A stretch of DNA of 64,000 nt from JAYWXI01 sp036016955 (lineage in GTDB: Bacteria > Bacteroidota > Bacteroidia > Flavobacteriales > Weeksellaceae): NCBI RefSeq assembly GCF_036016955.1, contig NZ_JAYWXI010000005.1:62001-126000 (forward strand), written 5' to 3'. Positions within the stretch are counted from its first letter, which is position 1, and each line of letters opens with the position of its first letter. Below are positions 7,501-16,314 of this stretch, one piece after another. The position numbers were made by a program, and so were the translations under genes. The notes below the pieces were generated by a model. It saw only the letters and a program-made list of their open reading frames with translations, had not been told where the DNA came from and searched no databases.

Positions 7501-9702
7501 ATGAAACGACTTGGTGCGGGTGCTTTTTTTTGGTTGGCTTATGGTTTGGTTTCGGCTCAGATGAGTTACCAGCCAAACGTTACGGATTTGGATACGTTGC
7601 GGCATACGCGTCGTATTGATGAAGTACAGTTGTTTGGCGAGTCCAAAAAGCATCAGGAAGGGTTGGAGGTTATTACGCGGATGCCGTTGAAAACAAGGGA
7701 TCAGATTCAGAGTATTTCGGTGATTTCTTATAAGGTGATTGAGGACTTGGGAGGGCTTACGGTGACGGATGTGGCGAAGAATGTGCCCGGGGTGACTTTG
7801 TTTGCGTCCTACGGTGGAGTTCGCGAGAGTATGAGTATTAGAGGATTTAGAGGGGTTCCGGTTTTGAAGAACGGGGTTCTTATGGATTCGGATTTTCGTA
7901 CGGGTTCGATGCTTACGGATATGCAGGGGGTGGAAAGCATTCAGGTGATTAAGGGATCTGCGGCTGTAACGCAGGGGATTGGTACGGGACTTGGTTCTGC
8001 GGGCGGGGTTATTAATGTTGTGACCAAATCGCCTCAGTTCAGGGACGAAACTAAAGTTGGGTTCCGTTATGGCAGTTGGGATTTTTACAGGCCGACTTTG
8101 GACTTCCAGAGGGTTTTGGATCGTGAAGGGCGTGTGGCGGTTCGTTTCAATGCGGCTTATCAAGACAGTAACAGCTTCCGTGCTCATGTGTATAACGATA
8201 GAGTGTATGTTAATCCTTCCGTGGCATTTTTGCCGGACGATCGCACCAAAATTGTGGTCGAGATGGATTATCTGAAACATAAAGGCGTTCCGGATCGTGG
8301 GACGGTGAATCTTTCGGAAGGCGACGTAGAGGCTTTGTATCATATGCCGAAAGGGAAGTTTTTGGGGTATTCTACCGATTATGTTCATACGGAGAGTTTC
8401 AATTTTTCGACGACGGCGGAACGAAAACTCAACGATAAATTCAAAATTCGTACGGCTTATTTCAATTCTTCGGCGCAGCGGGAGAGTGTAGGAGCGAATA
8501 TCGGCAGGGGCGAAGCTGCCACGGGGTATGCGGTGAGATCCAGAACACTGGCTAAGAGTGGGGTGTTGGATCGCAATCAGGTGTTCCAGTTTGATTTTGT
8601 AGGCCAGGAGGTGTATACGGGGAAGATTAAACATACGTTTCAGGTCGGGTTCGACTGGCGGATGGCGGATACGGATACGGACACTTATGCTTTAGCCAAC
8701 GGGGTGGTTTTCAGGGATCGGATTAACGTGCTGGAGACAATTTCCAATGATCTTCCTTCGGGGCTTAGCAATGCCATTTTCGATTTGTCCCGTCGGGTCA
8801 ATGCCAAGGCGATGTATTCGGGGCTGATGGCTCAGGATGTCATTACTTTCAATAAATATTTTAAGGGAACTTTTGGGCTTCGTTACAGTCGTGAATTAGG
8901 TAAGGGCAGCCAGTATGCCGAGGCTTGGAACCCTTCGTTGGGGCTTATGTTTTCTCCTCGGGAGAATATGAATTTGTTTGGCTCTTATACCACGACAACG
9001 GATTTGCGTAGTGCGGCTAACCCGCTGTATGGAGGCGGTACGGTTGGGGCTTCCCGGACGGATCAGGTGGAGGTTGGCTTAAAATCGGACTGGTTGGACG
9101 AAAAATTACGTTTTAATGTAACGTTGTTCCATATCAATACGGGTAATCTTTCTTATTCGGTTCTTAACAGCGACGGTACGGCGACGGGCGAATTTGGTTT
9201 GGCCGGAGATTTGAGACGTCGCGGTGCGGAAGTGGAGCTTATTGGCCGGGTATTGCCGAATTTGCAGGTTATGGCGGGGTATGCTTACTTGGATGCTCAG
9301 TACAGGGACAGTCCGGCGTTTGTCAATGGTTCGGCACCGATGAATACTCCGGAACATACGGCGAATGCTTGGGTGAATTATAAGTTTCGAGAAGGGTTTT
9401 TGCGTTGTTTGGATTTGGGGCTTGGGGCGTATTATGTGGGAGCGCGTCCAGTGGATAACTACAGCCAGAAAACCATTATCACGGCTCATGTGAATTCCGT
9501 AACTCCGGGGATGAAACCGTTTGACATGAAGGCTTATACCACGGTGGAAGCTCAGGTAGGGTATACATTGGGTAATTGGGGACTTCGGGTGTTTTTCGGG
9601 AATATTTTTGATGCGGTGGGATACAGCTCTTACTTCAGGGGAGGGTATATCGACCAAATCCAGCCTAGAAATTTTTCGGGGCAGATCACTTATCGGTTTT
9701 AA
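7501..9702 (+). CDS. TonB-dependent siderophore receptor
   Basis: The product has 733 residues. The signal peptide MKRLGAGAFFWLAYGLVSAQ starts at the ATG chosen here; a TTG 21 bases earlier lies in the promoter. The plug domain is at about 60-170 (QSISVISYKVIEDLG, NVPGVTLFASYGGVRESMSIRGFR, GVESIQVIKGSAAV, GSAGGVINVVTKSP). The remainder is a 22-strand-type barrel ending in aromatic F. The plug resembles ferric-siderophore receptors (FhuA/FoxA type), which import Fe(III) chelates with TonB-ExbBD energy. The two genes after it, a lipoprotein and a PepSY protein, support iron uptake and reductive release. It is probably iron-repressed through the repeats upstream. Confidence 0.9.
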   Translation: MKRLGAGAFFWLAYGLVSAQMSYQPNVTDLDTLRHTRRIDEVQLFGESKKHQEGLEVITRMPLKTRDQIQSISVISYKVIEDLGGLTVTDVAKNVPGVTLFASYGGVRESMSIRGFRGVPVLKNGVLMDSDFRTGSMLTDMQGVESIQVIKGSAAVTQGIGTGLGSAGGVINVVTKSPQFRDETKVGFRYGSWDFYRPTLDFQRVLDREGRVAVRFNAAYQDSNSFRAHVYNDRVYVNPSVAFLPDDRTKIVVEMDYLKHKGVPDRGTVNLSEGDVEALYHMPKGKFLGYSTDYVHTESFNFSTTAERKLNDKFKIRTAYFNSSAQRESVGANIGRGEAATGYAVRSRTLAKSGVLDRNQVFQFDFVGQEVYTGKIKHTFQVGFDWRMADTDTDTYALANGVVFRDRINVLETISNDLPSGLSNAIFDLSRRVNAKAMYSGLMAQDVITFNKYFKGTFGLRYSRELGKGSQYAEAWNPSLGLMFSPRENMNLFGSYTTTTDLRSAANPLYGGGTVGASRTDQVEVGLKSDWLDEKLRFNVTLFHINTGNLSYSVLNSDGTATGEFGLAGDLRRRGAEVELIGRVLPNLQVMAGYAYLDAQYRDSPAFVNGSAPMNTPEHTANAWVNYKFREGFLRCLDLGLGAYYVGARPVDNYSQKTIITAHVNSVTPGMKPFDMKAYTTVEAQVGYTLGNWGLRVFFGNIFDAVGYSSYFRGGYIDQIQPRNFSGQITYRF

Positions 9703-9733
9703 TTAAATTCAAAAACAATAAAAAAAGATTAAT

Positions 9734-10354
9734 ATGAAAATGAATCGTATCGTAATGGCTTTGGCACTGTCGGCCGTGATGTTCTCTTGCAGCGGGGAAG
9801 ATAATAAAAGACCCAAAGGAGCCGACTACAGCATCATTAAAAAAGAATTGAAACTGGAAGGCGAGAAAGCCAAACAGTTTGACGAAGTAGTGGCGAAATA
9901 CGCCAAAATGAGGGAAGAGAACCGCAAGTCCATGGGAGAGAAGCCGGACCGCGTAGCTCTATTTACCAAAATGGAAGAGATGCAGAAGCAGCAGGATGCG
10001 GAAGTGGGTAAGATTTTAACGCCTCAGGAAATGGAAAAATACAAGGTTTTCGTCAGCCAAAACACGAGAAAAAGACCACGCTATAACGATGAGTTATTGG
10101 CTAAAATTCAAACAGAGGCGGGGCTGAACGAAGAGCAGATGCAGGTGGTTCATGCGGCGAACAATGCTTTTGAAAAGGCTTATCAGGATGCGCATGATGT
10201 GTACCACGGCAACGGCGAGTTGGCCAAGGAGTATTGGGAGCGGTTTGATGCCCAAAGGAAAGCGGCGATTAAACACGCATTGACGGCAGAGCAGTATTCG
10301 GCTTATCTCGAAGTGGTGAAGAATGAAAAATACGTTCCTCGGGGCAAAAAATAA
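9734..10354 (+). CDS. Lipoprotein with two LTXXQ/Spy-like repeats
   Basis: The product has 206 residues. The signal sequence ends at a lipobox (AVMFSC), so the mature protein is lipid-anchored, probably facing the periplasm. The rest is helical and contains two similar units: LKLEGEKAKQFDEVVAKY...ILTPQEMEKYK at about 37-115, and AGLNEEQMQVVHAANNAF...ALTAEQYSAYLE at about 131-192. Each has the L-T-x-x-Q/E-M pattern of Spy/CpxP/ZraP-like periplasmic helical proteins. It lies 31 bases after the TonB receptor and before the PepSY gene, so a periplasmic role in iron handling is plausible. This is inferred from context. Confidence 0.7.
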   Translation: MKMNRIVMALALSAVMFSCSGEDNKRPKGADYSIIKKELKLEGEKAKQFDEVVAKYAKMREENRKSMGEKPDRVALFTKMEEMQKQQDAEVGKILTPQEMEKYKVFVSQNTRKRPRYNDELLAKIQTEAGLNEEQMQVVHAANNAFEKAYQDAHDVYHGNGELAKEYWERFDAQRKAAIKHALTAEQYSAYLEVVKNEKYVPRGKK

Positions 10355-10385
10355 AAAATTACCTTATCATATCAATTAGGTTTGT

Positions 10386-10426
10386 GAAGCTGGATTTGTT
10401 GTCATGATAGATTCAGCTTCCGTTTT
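10386..10426 (+). terminator. Possible terminator or attenuator between lipoprotein and PepSY gene
   Basis: GAAGCTGGA pairs imperfectly with TTCAGCTTC around a 16-base loop, followed by CGTTTTT. It may reduce read-through into the PepSY gene. Confidence 0.5.
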
Positions 10427-10432
10427 TGGGCT

Positions 10433-11629
10433 ATGAAACGAATATTGAAAAGTCTTTTCCGAAAGAGAAGAAAAAACGAATCACGCTTAAAATACGTAAT
10501 GTATTTGCTGCATCTTTGGTTGGGGCTTTGGTCTTCCCTTGTGGTATTTATCCTTTGTTTTACGGGAAGTCTTTATGCTTTCAAAACGCAGATTTCGGAG
10601 TGGTATAATGCCGATAAGGTGTTTGTCGAGGTAGGTCAGGAGCGGGCTTCTGCGCAAGAGGTTCAGCAGGCGTTGGAGGCGGAAGGGAAAACAATGACAT
10701 CGCTGGTGTTGCCTCAGGATTTTGGACGTTCTTGGGGGATAGGCTACTTGGATGAAGGAGGGGCTTCCCGTTCGGTTTTTTACGACCCTTATATGCGTCG
10801 AGAACTTGGGACGGGGGATGACGGCCTGAATCGTTTTTTTGAGGTTGTTTTGGACTTGCATCGTAATTTAATGCTTGGCTCGGTGGGGCGTCAGGTGGTG
10901 GGAGCCAGCGTTTTGATGTTCTTGGGACTTTTGTTGTCGGGGTTGGTCTTATGGTTTCCCAAAAAGATGAAATATTTGAAACAGGGGCTTACCATTAAGT
11001 TTAAGGCGCGTTTTCAGAGGCTTAATTACGATTTGCATAACGTGCTGGGGTTTTATCTGATGTTGTTTTTGGCTTTTATTGCGATTACGGGGCTGTATGT
11101 AACTTACCCTTGGGTGAAGAATGCCCTTATCGTCTCTTTGGGCGGAGAACCTTTGAGTGAAATCAAGAATGAGGCGGAGGTGAAGGATGAAGCGTTTGCG
11201 TCTATTATGGGGGATATGCTGAATCGCCAAAAGGAAAAAACGACTTTAAAAGACGAAAAGCCGGTATCGGTTGGGGTTATTTTGGCGGCGACGGATCGTC
11301 TTTTTCCTTCGTCGGGGACGGTTATGGTGGAGTTTCCCAATGAGGAAAATCCGAGGTTTACGGTAAGAAAAATCAATTCGGATAATGCTTTAGGGGCATT
11401 GCTTCCGGACGAATTGTCTTTTGATAAAAAAGGCGTTTTGAAAAGCAAGATACTTTTTATGGATAAACCTTTGGATAAGCAATTTACTTCGCTTGCCAAA
11501 CCTCTTCATACGGGGGAAATCATGGGATTGCCCAGTATTATTTTTTATTTTTTTGTGTCTTTATTGGGGAGTCTGCTTCCTGTAACCGGCGTGTTGATTT
11601 GGTGGCATCGGCTTAAAAAGATGAGCTGA
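10433..11629 (+). CDS. PepSY-associated transmembrane protein, probable siderophore-iron reductase
   Basis: The product has 398 residues with four membrane segments at about 25-47, 145-175, 198-222 and 368-390. The first periplasmic loop (about 48-145) is followed by LHRNLMLGSVGRQVVG, and the second helix pair contains NYDLHNVLGFYLMLFLAFIAITGLY. His residues at the ends of helices (HL, LHRN, LHN, HTGE) fit haem ligation, as in the PepSY_TM family (FoxB/PiuB-like). Family members act next to TonB siderophore receptors, probably reducing ferric siderophores at the inner membrane. The last gene of the iron cluster, it converges on the minus-strand lipoprotein at 11645. Confidence 0.85.
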   Translation: MKRILKSLFRKRRKNESRLKYVMYLLHLWLGLWSSLVVFILCFTGSLYAFKTQISEWYNADKVFVEVGQERASAQEVQQALEAEGKTMTSLVLPQDFGRSWGIGYLDEGGASRSVFYDPYMRRELGTGDDGLNRFFEVVLDLHRNLMLGSVGRQVVGASVLMFLGLLLSGLVLWFPKKMKYLKQGLTIKFKARFQRLNYDLHNVLGFYLMLFLAFIAITGLYVTYPWVKNALIVSLGGEPLSEIKNEAEVKDEAFASIMGDMLNRQKEKTTLKDEKPVSVGVILAATDRLFPSSGTVMVEFPNEENPRFTVRKINSDNALGALLPDELSFDKKGVLKSKILFMDKPLDKQFTSLAKPLHTGEIMGLPSIIFYFFVSLLGSLLPVTGVLIWWHRLKKMS

Positions 11630-11644
11630 TGACTCCCTTTTTGC

Positions 11645-12403
11645 TTATCGGGTGCGGATGATGATTTGGGAATCCTCGGGGGCTTTTTCGGCGGTTTCTT
11701 CGGTGGTGCCGGGCTTTTTCTTTAGAATTTTGATTTGTACGGTACGCTTATCCAATGGGGTAACGAAGGGGTGCTTTCCTGTAATTTCTTCAATATCGGA
11801 TTCGAATTTGAGATTGACGACAAAGTCGCTCAAAAGCAGGTGGAGCATATTTTCAGCCTCTTTTTTTTCTTTCGCCGTCAATTTGTTTTTTTCGAGCAAT
11901 TCGCTTAGCCCTTCTATGGTAAACTGTTTGGTGTCAAGCATAAGGGTTTTACCGTCCCATTGGCTGTCGAGCGATTTAGGGTCTTCGGTTTTGAGGTAAA
12001 GACGGTGGTCTTCTTGGGTTAGGCGGTCTGCTTTGATGGCCATGCCCGAGAGTTCGTTTTGATCAAAAAGCCCTTTAATGAAAATCTTTTTCAATACCCT
12101 TGCCGAATCTTCGTTTAGCGGAGCTTTATTTTTTTCATCGGCTCGAAGTTGGTAGAGACTGGTCCACTCGTTAGGGATTTTTTCGAGATTCTTTTCTAAG
12201 TCGTTGTTGTTTTTCTTGCTTTTCCTTTTTTTCTTATCCGAATGGTCTGCTTTTTTTATCGCTTCGATAATAAGCGAAAAATCGGCATTGGTTTCAAAAG
12301 AGTAGGAGGCGTCTTTGTGAAAAACCATATCGGTGTACACTTGACAAGATTGGGCGCAGAGTCCTGCGAAAATACCACAAATTAGGAGAATCAATTTTTT
12401 CAT
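11645..12403 (-). CDS. Lipoprotein of unknown function at the end of the cco locus
   Basis: The product has 252 residues. A signal sequence (KKLILLICGIFAGLCAQSC) ends at a lipobox-like AQSC. The mature part has a Lys-rich linker (KKKRKSKKNNN, about 57-67) and then a mixed alpha/beta region with no recognised domain. It starts 4 bases after the stop of the TauE/SafE-like gene and is the last gene of the minus-strand ccoG run. Co-transcription with oxidase assembly genes is likely, but nothing in the sequence ties it to metal or haem handling. Confidence 0.7.
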   Translation of the reverse strand: MKKLILLICGIFAGLCAQSCQVYTDMVFHKDASYSFETNADFSLIIEAIKKADHSDKKKRKSKKNNNDLEKNLEKIPNEWTSLYQLRADEKNKAPLNEDSARVLKKIFIKGLFDQNELSGMAIKADRLTQEDHRLYLKTEDPKSLDSQWDGKTLMLDTKQFTIEGLSELLEKNKLTAKEKKEAENMLHLLLSDFVVNLKFESDIEEITGKHPFVTPLDKRTVQIKILKKKPGTTEETAEKAPEDSQIIIRTR

Positions 12404-12407
12404 GGAG

Positions 12408-13145
12408 TTAATGGCAAGAGGAGTGTTCGTTTTGGTGTTGGTTTTTTGGAGTGTCGATTTTTAGTTTTAAAGCTTCTTCTTTCGGGGAAAGGTAAGGGAT
12501 GCCCAGTTCCATGCCGCGCAGGACAAAGAGGCCGCCTAATACAATCATGAAGAAAGGAATCACTTTCAGAAGTTTGAAACGAAACGTTTGCCCCATCAGA
12601 TTCCCGGCCAAAACCACCGCGAACATGAAAGGAAAAGTTCCTAAACCGAAAAGCGCCATGAAAAGTGCACTTTGCAAAATTCCTCCGGCCGCCAACGAAG
12701 CCGTGAGAGCCATATAGACCATACCGCAAGGGAGAAAGCCGTTGAGGATTCCGGTGAAGAAACGGGAGCTTAGCCCGGATTTTTGAAGTTGTTTGCCCAG
12801 CGACCGTTTCACCTGCATGAGAGCTTGGTTTAAAAACGGGATTTTAGAGGCAAAATCGTTTCCGCCGAAAGAGAATAGCGCCATTGCAATTAGGGCTATT
12901 CCCACGGAGATGGTAAGGTACTTTTGAAATCCGGCCATTTCAAACCCTTTACCGAGAATACCTACCGTTGCGCCCAAAAGCGTATAGGTTACAATTCTTC
13001 CCAGGTTATAGCTGGTATTTTGAAGATGGAATTTGGACCGTTTGGCGAATCCCATGGATAAGGCGATGGGACCACACATTCCGATGCAATGAAAGCCGGA
13101 GGCGAGACCCAGTCCGAGTGCCGATAGAATGAGGGTTATTTCCAT
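12408..13145 (-). CDS. Sulfite exporter TauE/SafE family protein in the cbb3 operon
   Basis: The product has 245 residues from the start chosen here. An in-frame ATG at 13190 lies deep inside ccoH and would add a charged, non-membrane N-terminus, so the ATG at 13145 is preferred; it overlaps the ccoH stop by 10 bases. Six to seven membrane helices are visible. The first carries GFHCIGMCGPIALSMG, a Cys-x-x-x-Cys pattern typical of the COG2836-like members found beside cco genes. A second signature is NGFLPCGMVYMAL. These are thought to help copper or metal delivery or maturation of cbb3 oxidase rather than sulfite export. That role is inferred from gene neighbourhood. Confidence 0.82.
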   Translation of the reverse strand: MEITLILSALGLGLASGFHCIGMCGPIALSMGFAKRSKFHLQNTSYNLGRIVTYTLLGATVGILGKGFEMAGFQKYLTISVGIALIAMALFSFGGNDFASKIPFLNQALMQVKRSLGKQLQKSGLSSRFFTGILNGFLPCGMVYMALTASLAAGGILQSALFMALFGLGTFPFMFAVVLAGNLMGQTFRFKLLKVIPFFMIVLGGLFVLRGMELGIPYLSPKEEALKLKIDTPKNQHQNEHSSCH

Positions 13146-13591
13146 AGGACGTCGTAATCGATTTGGTAAGGTTTGCTTTGTTGTTTCCATTTTACTTTGA
13201 GGGTGTAAGACCCGGGGAATAAAATGGATTTGGGGATGGTTATACTTTGTTGGGCATCCAAGGGCAGGGTCTTATTGACGTCAAGTTTGGCGTCGTCCGT
13301 TCTGAAAAGTTGGAAGTCGATTTTTCCGTTTTCGGGTTTTATTTCTTCCGGAAAATGAACGACAATGCCTTCGGAGGTTTGTTTATAGACGGGTTTTACA
13401 GCGAGTCCGTCGGCATTGTTTTTGGCATCGATAATCGCCTGATAATGCAATTCTTCTTCGTAATAGTCATTGGAGACAAGCTCTGCATTTTGCCAGCCTC
13501 GGGTAAAGAAGAAAATCATGGAAAGGATAAAAACGATGAACCCTCCGAGTGCGAGCATGATGCCGTGAGCCCAAGTGAATTTTTTCAGCAT
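13136..13591 (-). CDS. ccoH: FixH/CcoH cbb3 oxidase assembly protein
   Basis: The product has 151 residues. One N-terminal membrane helix (about 9-31: GIMLALGGFIVFILSMIFFFTRG) is followed by a periplasmic domain with the family's NYYEEELHYQAIIDAKNNA-type segment (here DYYEEELHYQAI) and a beta-rich end. FixH is needed for cbb3 oxidase assembly, possibly with the CcoI copper pump. It starts 9 bases after the ccoG stop and overlaps the next gene. Confidence 0.87.
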   Translation of the reverse strand: MLKKFTWAHGIMLALGGFIVFILSMIFFFTRGWQNAELVSNDYYEEELHYQAIIDAKNNADGLAVKPVYKQTSEGIVVHFPEEIKPENGKIDFQLFRTDDAKLDVNKTLPLDAQQSITIPKSILFPGSYTLKVKWKQQSKPYQIDYDVLWK

Positions 13592-13600
13592 AACGTACGG

Positions 13601-15058
13601 TTAAAATTGAATTTTAAAAGGACCTTCAAAATAGGTGTCAAAACTATCGAGTAACTTGCCGTCTTCATCGTAAACTCCGATGGAGAGATTCTGTTTGGAA
13701 AGTTTAATTTCTTGTTCGGGAAAGCTGACGTTAACGGTTCCTTTGGTAATTTGGTCTTTTTTAAGCAAAATAACATTGGTATCGCTGAAGGTTACTTCTC
13801 CGTTTTTGGGCGAAATTACTTTGATGGTTACTTTCTTGTTCTCGTTGGTTTTGTTGAGGAAGGTGTAATTATAACTATTGCTTATGCGACCGTCTTTCAC
13901 GAAATAGGTAGAGCCTGCCGGTTTGATGAACTTGGCTTCCATGCTTCCTCTGTTGTAAAGCAAAAAGCATAGAAAACCAATCAAAAGGGACAAGACGACG
14001 GTGTAGGCTTTCATTCTATTGGTGAACTTAAAAGGCCTTTCTTTTTCGATTTCGTCTTCGGTGGCGTAGCGGATAAGACCTTTGGGGAGTCCGACTCTTT
14101 CCATAACTTCGTCGCAGGCGTCAATGCAGGCGGTACAGTTTACACATTCGAGCTGTTGTCCGTTTCGGATGTCGATTCCCGTAGGGCAAACCACAACGCA
14201 CTGGTTACAGTCGATACAGTCGCCTTTTCCTGCGGCTTTACGGTCTTCTCCTTTTCGCCATTTGGATCGGTTTTCTCCTCTTTTGAAGTCGTAATAGACA
14301 TTAATGGTTTGTTTGTCAATCAATACGCCTTGCAGACGTCCGTAGGGGCAAACCAAGGTGCAGACCTGTTCGCGGAACCAGGCAAACACAAAATAAAAGG
14401 CTCCGGTGAAAAGAATCATTACCAAAAAGTTGGTCGGGTGTTCAAATGGCCCTTGTCTCATGATGCGTCGCACCTCCTCCTGACCGACGATATACATGAA
14501 CATGAAATGGGTGATGACCAAAGAGATGAGCCCGTAAATACTCCATTTTAAACCTCTTTTCCAAATTTTTTCGGCATTCCAAGGTTGCTTGTCCAGTTTT
14601 ATCTGCTTATTTCGATCGCCTTCGATGGCGTATTCAATCTTTCTGAAAATCATTTCCATAAAGATGGTTTGAGGACAAATCCATCCGCAAAAAATCCGTC
14701 CAAATACGACGGTGAACAGAATGATGAACACGATAGAGGCGATGGCTCCCAATGCCAAAATAAAAAAGTCTTGAGGATAGAAAGGCTGCCCCATGATGAA
14801 AAAATCCCGATCGAGAATGTTAATCAGAAGCAGGGGATTATCATTGATTGTGATAAAAGGAATAACGAAGAAAACGCCCAATAGGAGATAACTGACGATT
14901 GTTCGGTAATTGGTGTACTTTCCTTTGGGTTTACGTGGATAGACCCATTTTCTTTTTCCGGATTGATCCATCGTGTTGACGGTATCGCGGAAGGTTTCGG
15001 GCTCGACGACTTGGCCTTGGCCTCCTTTTATCTCTTCTTTATTTTCTAATTCAGACAT
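13601..15058 (-). CDS. ccoG: CcoG/FixG cbb3 oxidase accessory ferredoxin
   Basis: The product has 485 residues. Membrane helices lie near 52-72, 97-120, 172-192 and 211-228, with a late helix near 350-370. Conserved cysteine sites are CGWICPQ (124-129) and CTLVCPYG (233-240). Two [4Fe-4S] motifs, CIDCNQCVVVCP and CVNCTACIDAC, lie at 281-315. The C-terminal region is an Ig-like FixG domain. CcoG is a membrane iron-sulfur protein that acts in cbb3 biogenesis, probably as a Cu(II) reductase. It is the first gene of a probable operon ccoG-ccoH-tauE-like-lipoprotein with its own -7 element. Confidence 0.95.
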   Translation of the reverse strand: MSELENKEEIKGGQGQVVEPETFRDTVNTMDQSGKRKWVYPRKPKGKYTNYRTIVSYLLLGVFFVIPFITINDNPLLLINILDRDFFIMGQPFYPQDFFILALGAIASIVFIILFTVVFGRIFCGWICPQTIFMEMIFRKIEYAIEGDRNKQIKLDKQPWNAEKIWKRGLKWSIYGLISLVITHFMFMYIVGQEEVRRIMRQGPFEHPTNFLVMILFTGAFYFVFAWFREQVCTLVCPYGRLQGVLIDKQTINVYYDFKRGENRSKWRKGEDRKAAGKGDCIDCNQCVVVCPTGIDIRNGQQLECVNCTACIDACDEVMERVGLPKGLIRYATEDEIEKERPFKFTNRMKAYTVVLSLLIGFLCFLLYNRGSMEAKFIKPAGSTYFVKDGRISNSYNYTFLNKTNENKKVTIKVISPKNGEVTFSDTNVILLKKDQITKGTVNVSFPEQEIKLSKQNLSIGVYDEDGKLLDSFDTYFEGPFKIQF

Positions 15059-15083
15059 TGCACAGAGAATAAATGTTTAGACG

Positions 15084-15091
15084 CAAAGGTA
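15084..15091 (-). promoter_or_regulatory. Promoter -7 element (minus strand TACCTTTG) for ccoG
   Basis: It is a consensus match 26-33 bases upstream of the ccoG ATG. With the terminator at 15151-15182 it marks a separate transcript from ccoP. Confidence 0.65.
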
Positions 15092-15150
15092 GCAAAATTT
15101 AAAAAAAGCATAATGTGATTTTTGTTACCAAAACGGAAGGCGTATAAAAT

Positions 15151-15182
15151 AAAAAAGACTGTCCTGAGACAGTCTTTTTTTT
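15151..15182 (-). terminator. Terminator after ccoP
   Basis: AAAAAAGACTGTC pairs with GACAGTCTTTTTT around CTGA, with A and T runs on both sides. It ends the ccoS-NO-Q-P transcript. Confidence 0.85.
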
Positions 15183-15204
15183 GAAGTTGAAAAAAATGAA
15201 TTTT

Positions 15205-16083
15205 TTATTTTTCCCAGTGAGCCTCATTTCCTTGAGGAGCGGCTCCTCCTTGCGCCGGAGTAATAGGCGATTGCTCTTGATTGATGTGGTAGATGTAAGC
15301 GGCTACTTTTTCGATATCATTACCGGTTAGCTGCCCATTTTTACCAAAAGCCACCATGGTAGGGTTGTTAGGAGAACCATTATACACTACGTGGAAGATG
15401 CTTTTGAACAATGTAGGTTCGGGTTGGTTAATCCAGTAGTTGTCTGTAAGGTTTGGTCCAATCCCTCCTTTACCTCCGTCCATATGGCAAGAAACACAGT
15501 TGGTTTTGAAGATTTCTTGACCTTCGGCGATGTTATCCGCAGAGTAAGCCGCAGTTTCCTGAGTGGCTTGTGGGGCGGTTTTCATGTATTCTTCTACGGA
15601 AGCGATTTGGGTTTTGTACTCTTCGTCGTACTCTTTACCTGGGTCGGCAAAGTCGGTAAAACTGAAAGCCACAATGTAAATCACGCAGTAAGCGACACCG
15701 AACCAAAAGAGTCCCAGCCACCATTTGGGAAGTTGGTTGTCCAACTCCATAATGCCATCGAAACCGTGGTCGATGAGGATGTCTTTTTCCTCCTTGGTGG
15801 ATTGCTTTTTAAAGGCACTTTCCCAAAGGGACTTCAAGTAAGGTTTTTTCTTTTCTGCGATGTAAGCCGCTCTTTCGGCTTCGGATAATTTTTGGAACTT
15901 GTTGTTTTCGATAAGATCTCCGATAGCACCGTGGATCATGGCTAAAATACAGCTGATAACAACTGTTCCCCAAAAATAGGGTGAAGACAAGAAAGAGGTG
16001 TTTTGTACAAACATGTAATAAACCACAAACAAGATGGTAAGAATTACAAGTATATTGACAATCACGGGGGTTCTTTGTTTCAT
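15205..16083 (-). CDS. ccoP: cbb3 oxidase subunit CcoP, monohaem form
   Basis: The product has 292 residues. Two N-terminal membrane helices (about 8-26 and 36-57) and a third at 121-141 (WWLGLFWFGVAYCVIYIVAF, the CcoP N-terminal domain signature) precede a single cytochrome c domain with CVSCH at 196-200 and the likely axial Met in PTMVAFG (Met243). Proteobacterial CcoP has two CxxCH motifs; only one is present here. The subunit passes electrons from soluble donors to the catalytic subunit. Confidence 0.95.
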   Translation of the reverse strand: MKQRTPVIVNILVILTILFVVYYMFVQNTSFLSSPYFWGTVVISCILAMIHGAIGDLIENNKFQKLSEAERAAYIAEKKKPYLKSLWESAFKKQSTKEEKDILIDHGFDGIMELDNQLPKWWLGLFWFGVAYCVIYIVAFSFTDFADPGKEYDEEYKTQIASVEEYMKTAPQATQETAAYSADNIAEGQEIFKTNCVSCHMDGGKGGIGPNLTDNYWINQPEPTLFKSIFHVVYNGSPNNPTMVAFGKNGQLTGNDIEKVAAYIYHINQEQSPITPAQGGAAPQGNEAHWEK

Positions 16084-16095
16084 GATGTTTTAATT

Positions 16096-16287
16096 TTATA
16101 AATTAAAGGATTTATCCTCGTCATCCAGCGGGGTATTAGCCGCATCGGAGTAGTGTTTTTTCGGTCTGCTGAAGACGTAAATCACCAACCCTATGAAGAA
16201 TGTCATAAAGATAAGAAGCGCAATGGTCTGAAATAAACCGGTATAGGCTTCGTTGGATATGATATCTTTAAAATTCTGTGGTATCAT
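16096..16287 (-). CDS. ccoQ: cbb3 oxidase small subunit CcoQ
   Basis: The product has 63 residues with one membrane helix (about 18-40, GLFQTIALLIFMTFFIGLVIYVF) followed by SRPKKHYSDAANTPLDDED, the typical acidic tail of CcoQ/FixQ. It stabilises the cbb3 complex. It lies between ccoNO and ccoP with short gaps, as expected for one operon. Confidence 0.9.
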   Translation of the reverse strand: MIPQNFKDIISNEAYTGLFQTIALLIFMTFFIGLVIYVFSRPKKHYSDAANTPLDDEDKSFNL

Positions 16288-16314
16288 GCGGCTAATACTT
16301 TGCGGATGAAACGA

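Noticed and set aside
7456..8634. Long minus-strand open frame over the TonB receptor
   Set aside because: Its product is rich in Arg, His, Ile and Asn with no domain; it is the antisense shadow of a clear receptor gene.
12408..13145. True sulfite exporter
   Set aside because: Its place inside the cco operon and the GMCGP motif point to the cbb3-associated subgroup; no sulfur genes are near.
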